This document shows, one piece after another, positions 54,098 to 63,835 of a DNA stretch of 64,000 nucleotides. How positions within the stretch are numbered: the first letter of the stretch is position 1; each line of letters opens with the position of its first letter. A model generated the notes under the pieces. The model ran no database searches. It was not told the origin of the DNA and saw nothing but the letters and a program-made list of their open reading frames with translations. Made by a program: the position numbers and the translations under genes. This DNA comes from Micrasema longulum (taxonomy: Eukaryota > Arthropoda > Insecta > Trichoptera > Brachycentridae). The DNA lies in contig JAGVSM010004897.1 of NCBI GenBank assembly GCA_022494885.1, forward strand, positions 1 through 64,000. Direction: 5' to 3'.

Positions 54098-54394
54098 CTG
54101 AGAGATCGCATTTCGACAGCATTTAGCCTACTTTCATCCCTGTTCTTCCAAGTCCATACTTCGCTCCCATACATTAGGGTCGGGACCAGGACTCCGTTGT
54201 GATCTGCTAATTTTGCCTCTTGCGACAACACTTAGTCCTTAAAATATAGCTTGATTAAAATGATAGCTGCCAAAATAATGTCAATAGTGATAGGAAATTA
54301 CTGATCAATGATCATGTACCGATTAAATCGATTTTATCAGTTTTTCAAACATGAAGCTGTTTCCGAAAATTGATATAAAAAGAGCCCAGGGCAC
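54098..54394. repeat. Chimeric block, duplicated at 58168-58460
   Basis: RTE-like sequence (54098-54237) is joined to repeat-G-like sequence (ACTTAGTCCTTAAAATATAG then GCTTGATTAAAATGA...). The whole roughly 290 bp recurs with few differences at 58168-58460. Confidence 0.85.
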
Positions 54395-54605
54395 TGCAGA
54401 TTGAACAAACACCGCGCTAGAATGAACCTTTCCGAAACTTCTAGATGTAGGTTCTGCATTGCAGATGAGGAAACACCTATACACATTCTATGTGTATGTG
54501 ATTATTTGCATCATAAAAGGAGCCTCATCCTCGGGGGACCGCTGGTTAAACTGAGGAAGTAAAAGAGCTCATCCCCTACCTAATAGCCCTATACTTTACG
54601 GATCT
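54395..54605 (+). pseudogene. LINE C-terminal zinc-knuckle fragment
   Basis: RMNLSETSRCRFCIADEETP then IHILCVCDYLHHKRS. C-x2-C-x8-H-x4-C is the knuckle at the C-terminus of R1/Loa-type LINE proteins. A stop follows at LRK. Confidence 0.65.
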
Positions 54606-55029
54606 GGGCTTGGAGGGGGTGATTTAGCAAAATGTAAACTCTCGCCTTCCACGCAGTAGCCAGGCTCTTTACAGACCTGTGCCTCGATTATGACCGCTAT
54701 CTTCATCTGTCTATATCGAGACGGTATACTTAACTTGTCCGCGTTCCTTATGTCATTAACATTTAAAATAGTTATCATTTATATTTTAAATAGGCTTCTG
54801 TAATAGAAATTGCCCACTTCAAAGCGATTATAAACTCCAATAAATCCCAAATCAAACAAAAAAAGCTCGCTTGAACATGATTTTTAAAAAACTTTTGACA
54901 CTTGTCAAGACGGTATGCTCAACGATCGTCTGTATTTATCTACCGAGCGACTATAAAGCCGGCTTCTTTAACGTCTCGATACGTACACTCCGGAGGATAG
55001 TAAAAAAGATGGATAAAATTAATAACTCA
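54606..55029. other. Unassigned
   Basis: Weak similarity to 57530-57720 (ACTTCAAAGCGATTATAAAC against CCTCAAAACGATTGAAAATT, and the ATCTACCGAGCGA region). No gene. Confidence 0.3.
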
Positions 55030-55150
55030 ATTTTTTTTTTACATTGGTAACATTTTACGGCTAGATGCTCTTGTAAGTTAATAGGGCAGCATCTAGCTAG
55101 TCTAGCCCCTGCATCTAGCCACTCGTTTCCGAAACTGACAGTTATGTCAG
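55030..55150 (-). mobile_element. Retroposon 3' end with poly(A)
   Basis: In reverse, CTAGATGCTGCCCTATTAAC, AGCATCTAGCCGTAAAATGT and an A-run (plus-strand T at 55032-55041). CTAGATGCTGC/GCAGCATCTAG can pair. Confidence 0.45.
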
Positions 55151-55174
55151 AATTTAATTCGAATTCAAAATTTA

Positions 55175-57495
55175 CTTATTTTTTTATTTTTTTTATTTTT
55201 TTTATTTATTAATAAAACATATAAGACATGAATATCATGATATTATATTCCCAGGAGTTGTACGAGAAAACTCATTTGGGACGGTACATAAAAAAATAGT
55301 ACATTTCTTGTAACAATACATAGTATACATTTAAACAATAAAAATTTTAACAAATTTTAACAAATTTTAACAATCTATGAACTTAATATTAAAAAAGGAA
55401 AGAAAACATTTAAACAATCTGTGAACTTAATATTAAAGAAGAAAATAAAAACATTCAAACAATCTGTGAACTTAATATTAAAAAAGAAAAGAAAAACATT
55501 TAAACATTCTGTGAAATTAATATTAAAAAAGAAAATAAAAACATTTAAACATTCTGTGAACTTAATATTAAAAAAAGAAAAGAAAAACATTTAAACCTAA
55601 AACACAATATATAGACTATTCACAGAAACTGAGCTAAAAACTATCACTTTCAAAAAGATTCAAGAAATAGGTCTTCATTTCTGGTCTTTGAGATTTACCA
55701 CTCGACATTTCATTTTTAAGGTCATCAGGCAGTTTATTAAATTGTATACGACCAATGTATTCCAGAGACCTTTTGCCGAACTTCGTGGAACAAAATTTAG
55801 AAATGTGAAGATTTTTTGCATGTCGTGTATTATAGTTGTGAATTTCATGATTAAATGTAAGTTTTAAATTTGTGTGAGCAGAAAAGTTTATGATGTTTGA
55901 AATAGTGTTAGTGATGTCATACAGTGCCATTACCTTGAAAGGAAGTATTTTTGTGTTACGATAAATATCCTTGACATGGGAATCCCATTTCAAACCAAGA
56001 ATGCTTCTCAGAGCTCGGTTTTGAAGAACTTGAATCTCAGAAATCTGGTTTTTGTTAGCGAAACCCCAAATACAGCATAAATAGGATAGGTGAGAATGTA
56101 TCATAGCGTAATAGACGGCAAACAAAACAGAGTGAGGAAGCAGACCACGAAGTCTATGCAAAACGCCAGTTACGGGTACTATTTTTGATTTAACATGTTC
56201 ATATTGGTATTTCCATGAAAGTTGAGAGTCAATATATAGTCCTAAGTATTTAGTAACATTGGTCTTTTCAATATAGCCAGTTCCTAGAGAAATATTAATT
56301 TTCAAATCCTGTTTGTTCCCAAAAATCATATATGATGTTTTTTTCATATTCAAACTTAATTTGTTTAATCGCATCCAGTCGGCAAGACTATCGAAATCTG
56401 TCTTCATTATTTTTTCTAGTTCTTTTAGGTTACTATTATGATAAAAAATGACAGTATCATCGGCATACAATTGAAGAGTCCCCTTTAACCCCCACTTAGT
56501 GATATCATCAATATAAATAAGGAACAAGAGTGGACCAAGGATTGACCCCTGCGGAACTCCACAAGTTATCCTACCTAGATCACTAGATTCTTTTCCGATT
56601 TGAACCGCACAGTATCTGTCAGTGAGATAGCTTCGAAATATTTTCAAAGGTATGCCAACTATGCCTAAGTGTTTCAACTTATCCAATAGAATCTCATGGT
56701 CCACATTGTCGAAAGCTTTTTTTAAGTCTATAAATATAGCTGCAGCAAATTCACCAACATCTATTTTTTTTGTAGATTTAAGACAAAGTCATAAGCAGCA
56801 CATTTAGTATTTGAAAACTTTCGAAATCCATACTGTTGGGACGTAAGAATTTTATTGTCGGTCAAGAATTTAGTGAGCCTATCTTTTAAAATTAGTTCAA
56901 ATATTTTAGAAAATACTGGGAGTATCGAGATAGGCCGGTAATTAGAAACGTCTTTTTTGCAGTCATCTTTATGAATTGGAATTATTTTAGCTATCTTCAG
57001 TTGGTCCGGAAACATACCACACGACAATGATGTATTAATGAGAAATACCAAATGTTCAACTAGCTCATCTTTACAGATTCCAAGGACAGCAGGAGTAATG
57101 CCATCTAGTCCTGGGGCAGCTCGCTGCCTAAGTTTTGAAATATTTTTAAGAATTTCTGATCTATGTGTTCTTCCTATATACATTGAATGCATGGCTTTAG
57201 GTTCAGTATAAATTGTATTTTTGTCATCTGGATAAGATGTAATAGCCCTAGACAAATTACATCCGACAGATAGAAAAAAATTATTAAACTCTTCACATAT
57301 CTGCTTTGATTCTTTAATCTCGATATTATTAACTTTAAGACACTGAATATCTTTTTTTGGATTTTGTGGACTGTTTGCAAGAATCGTATTGATTGTTTTC
57401 CATGTATGTCGAGGATTATAAATGTTTTGTTTAAAGATGTCGGAATAATATCTGATTTTGACATATCTTCTGTAGTTAGTGACCTTATTTCTCTC
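55175..57495 (-). pseudogene. Non-LTR retrotransposon reverse transcriptase, best preserved
   Basis: The minus strand from about 57493 reads NYRRYVKIRYYSDIFKQNIY, then LRQRAAPGLDGITPAVL, DVSNYRPISILPVFSKIFE and QQYGFRKFSNT. Near 56700 the first catalytic block FIDLKKAFDNVDHEILLDKL appears in a shifted frame. GVPQGSILGPLLFLIYIDDI and LQLYADDTVIFYH (catalytic YADD) follow, then NVTKYLGLYIDSQLSWKYQY and the C-terminal tail to FLNLFESDSF at 55634. The only disabling change I see in the RT is a frameshift at an eight-A run (56764-56771). Upstream endonuclease is missing (TGA at about 57495), so it is 5'-truncated. The 3' UTR holds 45-bp repeats and ends in an A-rich tail near 55175. It belongs to the jockey/CR1 group by motif order; exact clade uncertain. 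Confidence 0.9.
55375..55598 (-). repeat. 45-bp tandem repeat in LINE 3' UTR, five copies
   Basis: CTGTGAACTTAATATTAAAA (plus strand) starts at about 55375, 55419, 55464, 55509 and 55554. Spacing is 44-45 bp, with AAACATTTAAACAATCTGTG between. Confidence 0.9.
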
Positions 57496-57855
57496 TCATA
57501 TTTTTAATGGGCTTTTAAGAAAAATGTGCCAACCTCAAAACGATTGAAAATTTAAATAAAACATAATTTAAGGAAAAATTGCTCGGTGTAACAAAATTTT
57601 TGGCACTGTTAATAAGTAGATAAACGTATCGAGGGGTTCTGGACCTGTCGGTATAAACCGATGTACTTTCATCAAAACTTGATGGTGGGGAGGATGGTTG
57701 CATACCACTGACACTCACCTCTAGGGATACAATAAAATATTTAATTTAATGAAATACAGACCTTGTACAAAATTGAATGATATTCGTTTTTTTTTTTCGC
57801 AAACTTCAGTGCGCTTATCGTTTGCGGGTATATTTATAAATATCTCATCAGAGAT
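57496..57855. other. Unassigned flank of the LINE
   Basis: No coding evidence; weakly related to 54790-54990. Confidence 0.3.
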
Positions 57856-57895
57856 GAATGAATGACTGGGGAATATGAAAGTCTAGGCATTAACA
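57856..57895 (+). repeat. Family M fragment
   Basis: GGGGAATATGAAAGTCTAGG then CATTAACAA is a short piece of the M core. Confidence 0.5.
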
Positions 57896-58139
57896 ATATT
57901 GGTTTTGTTGCGGGTTGGAGGGTACAGCGTACCGCACTATAGTATAGTATAGCTGGTTTAGCATAGGTCGTGATGTGCCCCAGTTATTTTTCCCCTTTCT
58001 GGGTTGACAATCTGCAGAGAGCTCTTGAGAGCGAGAGGGATGTGAAAAGTGGAAAGTTTGAAGTGCCTGCGTGAATCTGGGATGCAGGGGGCAGGTACTC
58101 TATCCTGGTTGCCGGTTGCCGGATGCCGGTTAAAAATAA
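57896..58139. other. Unassigned GC-richer sequence
   Basis: Contains AGTATAGTATAG and GGTTGCCGGTTGCCGGATGC short direct repeats. No gene recognised. Confidence 0.35.
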
Positions 58140-58167
58140 TAATAATATTTGGCTGATTTAAATAGCG
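58140..58167 (-). mobile_element. L2-like tail remnant
   Basis: AATAATAATATTTGGCTGAT and AAATAGCGCTATTTTT; truncated where the duplicated chimeric block begins. Confidence 0.6.
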
Positions 58168-58460
58168 CTATTTTTGAGATCGCATTTCGACAGCATTTAG
58201 CCTACTTTCATCCCTGTTTTTCCAAGTCCATACTTCGCTCCCATACATTAGGGTCGGGACCAGGACTCCGTTGTGATCTGCTAATTTTGCCTCTTGCGAC
58301 AACACTTAGTCCTTAAAATATAGCTTGATTAAAATGACAGCTGCCAAACTAATGTCAATAGTGATGGGAAATTACTGATAAATGATCACGTACCGATCAA
58401 ATCGATTTTATCAGTTTTTTCAAACATGAAACTGTTTCCGAAAATTGATAAAAAACGCAA
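58168..58460. repeat. Chimeric block, second copy
   Basis: Collinear with 54098-54390 (GAGATCGCATTTCGACAGCA through CAGTTTTTTCAAACATGAAA). It includes the RTE-like MYGSEVW region on the minus strand and the same fusion to repeat G. Confidence 0.85.
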
Positions 58461-58640
58461 AAACAAGCCTATTTATCAGAGTGTTTAAGACAATTATTTA
58501 CTAAAAAAAGAGACATTAAATACTTTTTTTCAAGAACAACAAATGATTTTTTTTTTTGTTTTTAAGCTAATTTTATATATTTATGTTGATTTATATGAAA
58601 AGCATTGTATTAAAAAAAAAATAACGTGTCAGATATGATT
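58461..58640. repeat. Dispersed repeat G, copy 2
   Basis: AAGCTAATTTTATATATTTA and AAAGCATTGTATTAAAAAAA match 24135-24190. Confidence 0.5.
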
Positions 58641-58700
58641 TAAATGGCGCTTTTTTTGTGAAAAATCATCTCAAGGGCTCTTTACAATTGTTTACCTAAA
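58641..58700 (-). mobile_element. L2-like tail fragment
   Basis: ATTTAAATGGCGCTTTTTTT then CATCTCAAGGGCTCTTTACA. Confidence 0.6.
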
Positions 58701-58732
58701 CTAACATTCTAACTAAACTAAAGTGACTATAT

Positions 58733-59885
58733 ATGAAGCTGTAACTGATACTCGGTCGGTAAATCCATTCATTGTAGATATTCACAGTAAAATTAAGCAT
58801 CTAAAATCAGAGGGATGATTACTGCAAACTACTTTGATTTACCTCACCCGTGTGAAAGAATTCCCGAAAGTGTTATTTTACTCGACAAAGATATACCTCC
58901 TTATGCTCCCGATAAAATAAGAATGTTTACGGATGGTAGCCTGCTCGACGGCAAAGTGGGAGCGGCATTCGTTCCTATTGAGGTTGATAAAGAATTACCA
59001 GGCAGAACATTCAAATTAGACAACTTCTGCTCAGTTTTTCAAGCTGAACTACTCGCAATACGAGAAGCTCTCGAATAGCTATTAAAAAAACCACCAGAGG
59101 TGGGTTATTGCAAAAATATTATCAGATTGTCGTTCAGGCGTTCAAGCTATAACTGATACTCGGTCGGTAAATCCATTAATTGTAGATATTTAGAGCAAAA
59201 TTAAGCATTTAAAAATGAGAGGGATGATTGTTTAAATATGCTAGAGAAGAGGACATGCTGGTATCGTAGGAAATGAGAGAGCGGATGAACGAGCAAGAGC
59301 CGCAACTTGTAAAAGAACGGCACCTTTTTTCTCAGAATTTCCTCTTAGCTTTGCTAAACGCCGTATAAAACAAAAAAACGCAGCAGCGTTGGGAGGATCA
59401 TTACCGCGCTCTTTTACAGGTAAAATCACTAAAATGTTTTTCCCAGCGCTGGCTGATGCAGCAAACTTCCGTCGTCATCACCAAAGTACTTTCGAAACAA
59501 CCCAAATTTTTACCGGACACGGAGCTATGAGAAGTTACCTATGTAGGTTTAAATGAAGGAATGCTGACTATTGTCCATGCGATGATATTTCTTCACAGAG
59601 TATCGAACATATGGTATTTCAGTGCCCATTCTTCAGTTTACAACGCCATAATCTTGGAGCAGAATGCAGAAAAGATGGGATATCTTTATTAGATATCCAC
59701 ACTGTTGTAAAAAGTAGTTATCACGCGCCATTGTTCTTGGACTTTGCAACAATGGTGATTGGACTCATCAAGGTAATAAACCAAAATCAGTGATCGAACA
59801 TCTCATATCCAAGACAAACAAAAACGATTTTTTCCGAGTACCTTAGTCTTGTACTTGAAACGTAAGGCTACACTAAATACAGGGG
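58733..59885 (+). pseudogene. RNase H-bearing LINE, copy 3, internally permuted
   Basis: It first carries a late RNase H segment (58733-58819: ACTGATACTCGGTCGGTAAA...). It then jumps back to the domain start at 58820: ANYFDLPHPCERIPESVILL, KIRMFTDGSLLDGKVGAAFV and FQAELLAIREALE stop. Next come ILSDCRSGVQAI (59120) and a second copy of the late segment (59147-59230). GNERADERARAAT, LADAANFRRHHQSTFETTQI and a QSIEHMVFQCPFFS knuckle region follow, and then the 3' UTR to TACAGGGGTTCAAATATAT. Several frameshifts. Catalytic words are recognisable but not in one frame. Confidence 0.85.
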
Positions 59886-59929
59886 TTCAAATATATTTAA
59901 AAATAAAAACTAAAGTGACATATTATATT

Positions 59930-60074
59930 TTCTGATTTCAAATTGAGGATATGATAATCTAAAGAAGTGGGATTTTAGTTGGGATCTGAACTGACTGGGA
60001 CTGTCGATGATTCGTTAGTTTGAAGGCAAACGGTTCCAGGCAGAGGGGCCGGCAAAGGCAAAATCACGATCTCC
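59930..60074 (-). pseudogene. CR1/L2-like LINE C-terminal fragment
   Basis: Minus strand DRDFAFAGPSAWNRLPSN, stop, then IIDSPSQFRSQLKSHFFRLS. This is the standard CR1/L2 ending (FAVAGP..WN.LP......S...F...LK.H.F). Confidence 0.75.
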
Positions 60075-61010
60075 AAATCTATTTATTTATTTAAACTTTT
60101 TGTTCATAATGTTAATTGTATATTGGCGGGCTTATTGCCAAATGGCAATTTCTTCCAACCAACCAATAAAATAATTATTTTATTTTTATAATTCAAGTAA
60201 CAGAACATATTCAATAGAAAATAAAGATTGAAAAGCTAAAGACATATACATATACAAATAAACGTATTTGTTTATGGATGCAGAAATAGAGGAAGACCGA
60301 GAAAGACGTGGCATGACCAAATCCAACAAATACTTAAAGATAGACATGTCAAAAGTCGGAATAATCGGCGCGCGTGCATGAGAAGATGTATGAATGTAGA
60401 GGAAGCGAGATCTGTATGCAAAGATAGAGTGTTGTGGCGTTCTATCCTCTCTGCCTACCCTTAGGGGGAACGGCGTGATGGTTTGTTTTTTTGTTTTGTT
60501 TGTTAAATCAAAACTATTACTCAATGGGGAAAAGGAAAAAAGAGGAAAGAGGAAAGGAGGAGAGATTAAGGAAGAGAAAGGATATGTTTCTTCAGGCGTG
60601 ATTTAAACAGAGATACCGTAGTAACATCTTTGATGGTGGATGAGAGATGATTCCACAGTGGAGCGGCATGGATACTATATGAGTCAGAAAAAAAGAGGAA
60701 TTGTGGATGGGTATTAAGAGAGTGCCTTGAGAATTAGAAGGAAGAGGTAAACCATGAACTGATAAGCGTTGAAATCTAGTGTTTGGGGAGCGCCGGATTT
60801 CGACAAGTTTTCCTCCTGAATCAAATGCTGGCCTAAGAGTAGATTTTCTTTGACATGTATTTTCCCTAATACAAAGGTTCGATAGGTATCTCCGAGCCAT
60901 TTCATGAAGGGATTTAAATACTGTCTAGCAAAGCTTGTACTTTATTTTCTCTGGGCTTTTTTTAACCAGTGCAAATCTCGAATATGTTGTGAGATGTGAG
61001 AATTGTTTTT
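60075..61010 (-). pseudogene. CR1-like LINE C-terminus, split by an RTE-like fragment
   Basis: In reverse, 61010-60510 reads NSHISQHIRDLHWLKKAQRK, WLGDTYRTFVLGKIHVKENL, FQRLSVHGLPLPSNSQGTLL and a broken LWHHLPS...LFKSRL. The 3' UTR follows, interrupted at 60276-60504, and ends in ATTGCCATTTGGCAATAAGC and an AAATAAATAAATAG tail. Sister of 30960-31480. Confidence 0.85.
60276..60504 (+). pseudogene. RTE-like LINE 3' terminus, nested
   Basis: Plus strand in one frame: GCRNRGRPRKTWHDQIQQIL, KDRHVKSRNNRRACMRRCMN, then VCKDRVLWRSILSAYP stop. The 3' UTR GGGGGAACGGCGTGATGG ends in a GTTTGTTTTTTTGTTTTGTT tail. It interrupts the CR1-like 3' UTR; TTTGTTT occurs at both edges. Confidence 0.85.
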
Positions 61011-61126
61011 ACTCCCGTAAAAAGCCTCGCCTACCGCAGCCGGATTTGAGCGGACGAAGATGTTGACGATTGTTCGTCTTTCGTTTTATTGATTTATAAT
61101 TTTACAATTTTTGTATTTATTTTTCA
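61011..61126. other. Unassigned short interval
   Basis: GC-rich GGATTTGAGCGGACGAAGAT continues the CR1-like reading; then A/T-rich spacer. Confidence 0.35.
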
Positions 61127-61864
61127 AACAAACCATCACGCCGTTTCCCCGCAAGGGTGGGCAGAGAGGATAGAACGCCACATCACTCTATCTTGGCGTA
61201 CATATCTCGCTTCCTCTACATTCATACATCTTCGCGCGCCGATTATTCCGACTTTTGACATGTCCATCTTCAAGTATTTGTAGGATTTGGTCATGCCATG
61301 TCTTTCTCGGTCTTTATCTATTTCTGCATCCATCAACCTTTTAGCCGTTCTTTCGCTGTCCATTCGCTCTACATGTCCGAACCAACGCAGCACCCTTTTT
61401 TTTTTTTTTTTTTGCACCACAACAGGCCAGGAGGCCCAATTACAGCGGTGAATTACATCACAGAACACCCAGGCTTGAGAAAAATCACATTTAATTTTGT
61501 GTTCTCACCGGGAATCGAACCCGGAACCTTCCGTCTGTGAGTCAAGCGTCTTGACCACTACACCACGGAGGCCGCCTTTCTTGATTATGTCGATAATGCA
61601 TGTCTCAGCCTTACACACTTTACGGATCTCGACATTTGTGCACCTATCATATATCGTTTTACCACACATTCGCTTGAGGGATCGCATTTCGACAGCATTC
61701 AATCTACTTTCATCATCATTTTTCCAATTCCATACTTCGCTCCCATACATTAGAGTTGGCACTAGAACTCTGTTGTGAACTGCTAGTTTAGCCTCCTGCC
61801 ATAAACATTTGTTTGCCAAAGTAGATTTCAGTGCATTTCTGTAAATAAAGATACTGTAAAACAT
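61127..61864 (-). pseudogene. RTE-like LINE C-terminus with SINE insertion
   Basis: Minus strand: NKCLWQEAKLAVHNRVLVPT, LMYGSEVWNWKNDDESRLNA, VEMRSLKRMCGKTIYDRCTN, VCKAETCIIDIIKK. After the SINE comes VLRWFGHVERMDSERTAKRL, then a shifted remainder, and the 3' end at about 61130. Before the SINE the RT tail would have been nearly continuous. Confidence 0.9.
61396..61574 (-). mobile_element. tRNA-derived SINE with poly(A), second insertion in an RTE-like LINE
   Basis: Minus strand: head GGCCTCCGTGGTGTAGTGGT, B box GGGTTCGATTCCC (61522-61510), unrelated body, poly(A) of 18 (plus-strand T at 61396-61413). The CCTTT flanks fit a short target duplication. The head resembles the SINE at 53339-53534 (both have GACTCAC after the A box); the tails differ. 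Confidence 0.85.
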
Positions 61865-61880
61865 TTTTATGTATTGTCAA

Positions 61881-61927
61881 ATAATGGTAAGCTGCCCATA
61901 ATCGCTTCTATTCACGATTCGCCCTTG
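61881..61927 (-). mobile_element. hAT-type MITE terminal fragment
   Basis: Reverse of CAAGGGCGAATCGTGAATAG then AAGCGATTATGGGCAGCTTA, the same end as at 19499 and 42742. The other end is absent. Confidence 0.75.
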
Positions 61928-61929
61928 GG

Positions 61930-62075
61930 AGGTACTGTTAGGTGGACTCGTGTGACTAAATTCATAACCAACTTAATAAAATTGCGTTTTTGAGAATAAG
62001 TATTTTTTAAATGAAATTATAGATTATTAGGACTTTTATAAACATTAAGAGTTTTTTTATAATTTTTAACATGTA
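61930..62075 (+). repeat. Dispersed repeat D, copy 3, left part
   Basis: CGTGTGACTAAATTCATAAC and GACTTTTATAAACATTAAGA are collinear with 18080-18200. It is interrupted by a mariner-type MITE. Confidence 0.6.
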
Positions 62076-62705
62076 CAGTAGAGTGGGCAGATGATGTATG
62101 AAGTTTTTTATTTTTTTAGATATCAAAGTGAAAGGGGTCTAAACAGTTGCACTTTGGTATACATTGAAGATAAAAATTATTATTAAAAATATTCCATACT
62201 CCTTTTGGCCCTTAACCAAGCTTTGAAGTTTATAACTGTCTGAAAATTTTGTTAATTATCAATATTGAAAAAAAAAATTGTTGGTAAAGATATAATTTAA
62301 TCACATTACAAATTCGAACACGTTTTAAAACTACCGAAATGCGAATAGTTTACACTCCCCGGAACTGATTCCGTTGAGCGCTTGGCGAAAACGACGAAAA
62401 CAATGGCTCATTAAAACAATGCTACCCATTTATTGCAAAACAAAGTGCAACTCACTCCCTTAGATGCTTATTCAATAAGGTTTAATGCACATTATAAACT
62501 TTAATTGCACTGATTTTCTTACTTAAATACGAAATGACTGCCGATTTAGCGCAAAAAATGACTTTTTCGGATACTTCAAGCTCCGGTTAATGACCAAAAG
62601 TAGTATCAAATATTTTTTGCATTCCAAATAATCCAAAAGGCAGCTTTTTAGACCCCTTTCGTTTCGAAATTCGGGGAAAAAAAATCGGCCCCCCCTAACG
62701 TACTG
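62076..62705. mobile_element. Mariner-type MITE, 630 bp
   Basis: Ends CAGTAGAGTGGGC and (inverted) CAGTACGTTAGGGGGGGCC, flanked by TA (62074-62075 and 62706-62707). GAAAGGGGTCTAAACAG at 62131 is inverted at about 62646-62662. Repeat D copies 1 and 2 show the site without the insert. No transposase frame. Confidence 0.7.
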
Positions 62706-62765
62706 TAAGTTTAATCCGATATTCCTCCTGGCTGAAAATACCCCATTGTTTTTACAGCACAAGGG
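62706..62765 (+). repeat. Dispersed repeat D, copy 3, right part
   Basis: AGTTTAATCCGATATTCCTC then CCCCATTGTTTTTACAGCAC matches 18225-18290 and 43780-43810. Confidence 0.6.
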
Positions 62766-62978
62766 CCCCGATTACAATGGGAAGTTAATCCGTATCTTCA
62801 ATTTTATCTACAAAGTAAAATGAGGTTTTTTGTATGAAAAGCAGAATATGCATGCATTTTTTTCTTCTAAACATGTTCAATAATAGGTTACCGACGAAGA
62901 TACTTTAAATATTCATGCAAATAAACTCATTTTCGTACACAATTATCGGTTTTTTCTTTATAGGCAGTCAAAGATAAC
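62766..62978. other. Non-coding, nothing recognised
   Basis: No feature supported. Confidence 0.35.
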
Positions 62979-63080
62979 ACACATTAATAATTTTAAACTT
63001 ATAATTAGAAATCAAACACTGATTTGAGTCTACTGAACACTTTATTTTATTTTTACAAATATAAACATAAAAATAAAAAC

Positions 63081-63123
63081 TTCGTGACAATTGTTTCGCC
63101 TTATTAGGGTATTTTCAAACGAA
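63081..63123 (-). ncRNA. Hammerhead-like motif, left arm
   Basis: Mirror of 63793-63835: stem I TTCGT/ACGAA, GAAAC and palindromic ACAATTGT, read on the minus strand. Confidence 0.5.
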
Positions 63124-63792
63124 TGTGAAGATTATTTGGATCGAATGTTCTTATATAGTTATATAATTCAAGGTACTTAAGTATAAAATAAAAATAATCT
63201 TATGAACTATAGCAAGTACATTAATCATAATTGAGGGAAAAACCGATGGTTAGGGTGAGGTTAAGTGTTTAATAGGTAATGGGGAATTTAGGTATTTGTA
63301 TTTGAATTTCGGGGAAAATATAACAAAGTAAATATTTATTGACATACAAGTAATTGTGAGATAATTAATGAAGCCTTATAGTTTTGTAAATTTAGATAAT
63401 TGTTGTCGAAAAAATATCAATAGTATTATAACAGGTTGCTGTTCATTTTAATTTTAAAACATGATTGAAATATTATGAGGGAATTTATATAAACATAAAT
63501 GTATTATTATACAATATTTCTATTTTTAAGAATTTCTTATCAAATATATCAATGCGATTGTAACATGATTCATCTATTAATTACGCGTCATATAAGCGTA
63601 TACAAAAAGGAACAAAGTGAAGAATAACAGTCTATTTAAATATGTTTAATAGTGGTGAAGATATTAGGTTGGTTTGTTCATTTATTATTTTAAAATTAGG
63701 ATTATTTAGATATTTATTAATTTCTAATTGTTCACTGTTGTACCTTGAATTATATAACTATATAAGGACATTCAATCCAAATAATCTTCACA

Positions 63793-63835
63793 TTCGTTTG
63801 AAAATGCCCTAATAAGGCGAAACAATTGTCACGAA
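63793..63835 (+). ncRNA. Hammerhead-like motif, right arm
   Basis: Plus strand: stem I TTCGT/ACGAA, core TTGAAAA (two changes from CUGANGA), stem II GCC-CTAATAA-GGC, core GAAA, palindromic stem III ACAATTGT and cleavage C (GTC). Confidence 0.55.

Larger units (their letters stand above)
53043..54237 (-). pseudogene. RTE-like LINE C-terminus, inverted, split by a SINE and an L2-tailed element
   Basis: On the minus strand, 54237-54092 encodes AKLADHNGVLVPTLMYGSEV WTWKNRDESRLNAVEMRSLR. After an insertion, 53610-53550 carries TNVEIRTLCKAET. After the SINE, 53320-53050 carries the LRWFGHVERM...RTAKK, RKTWHDQ and RRACMRRCMNVEE blocks and the 3' end. The frame is broken in several places. Confidence 0.85.

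Noticed and set aside
52836..54237. Twin-priming inversion of one RTE-like insertion
   Set aside because: The forward fragment abuts the 3' end of the inverted copy rather than its 5' end, which does not fit twin priming; two independent fragments are more likely.
61498..61575. Possible tRNA gene on the minus strand
   Set aside because: Good T-arm, but poor anticodon stem and attached SINE body with poly(A).
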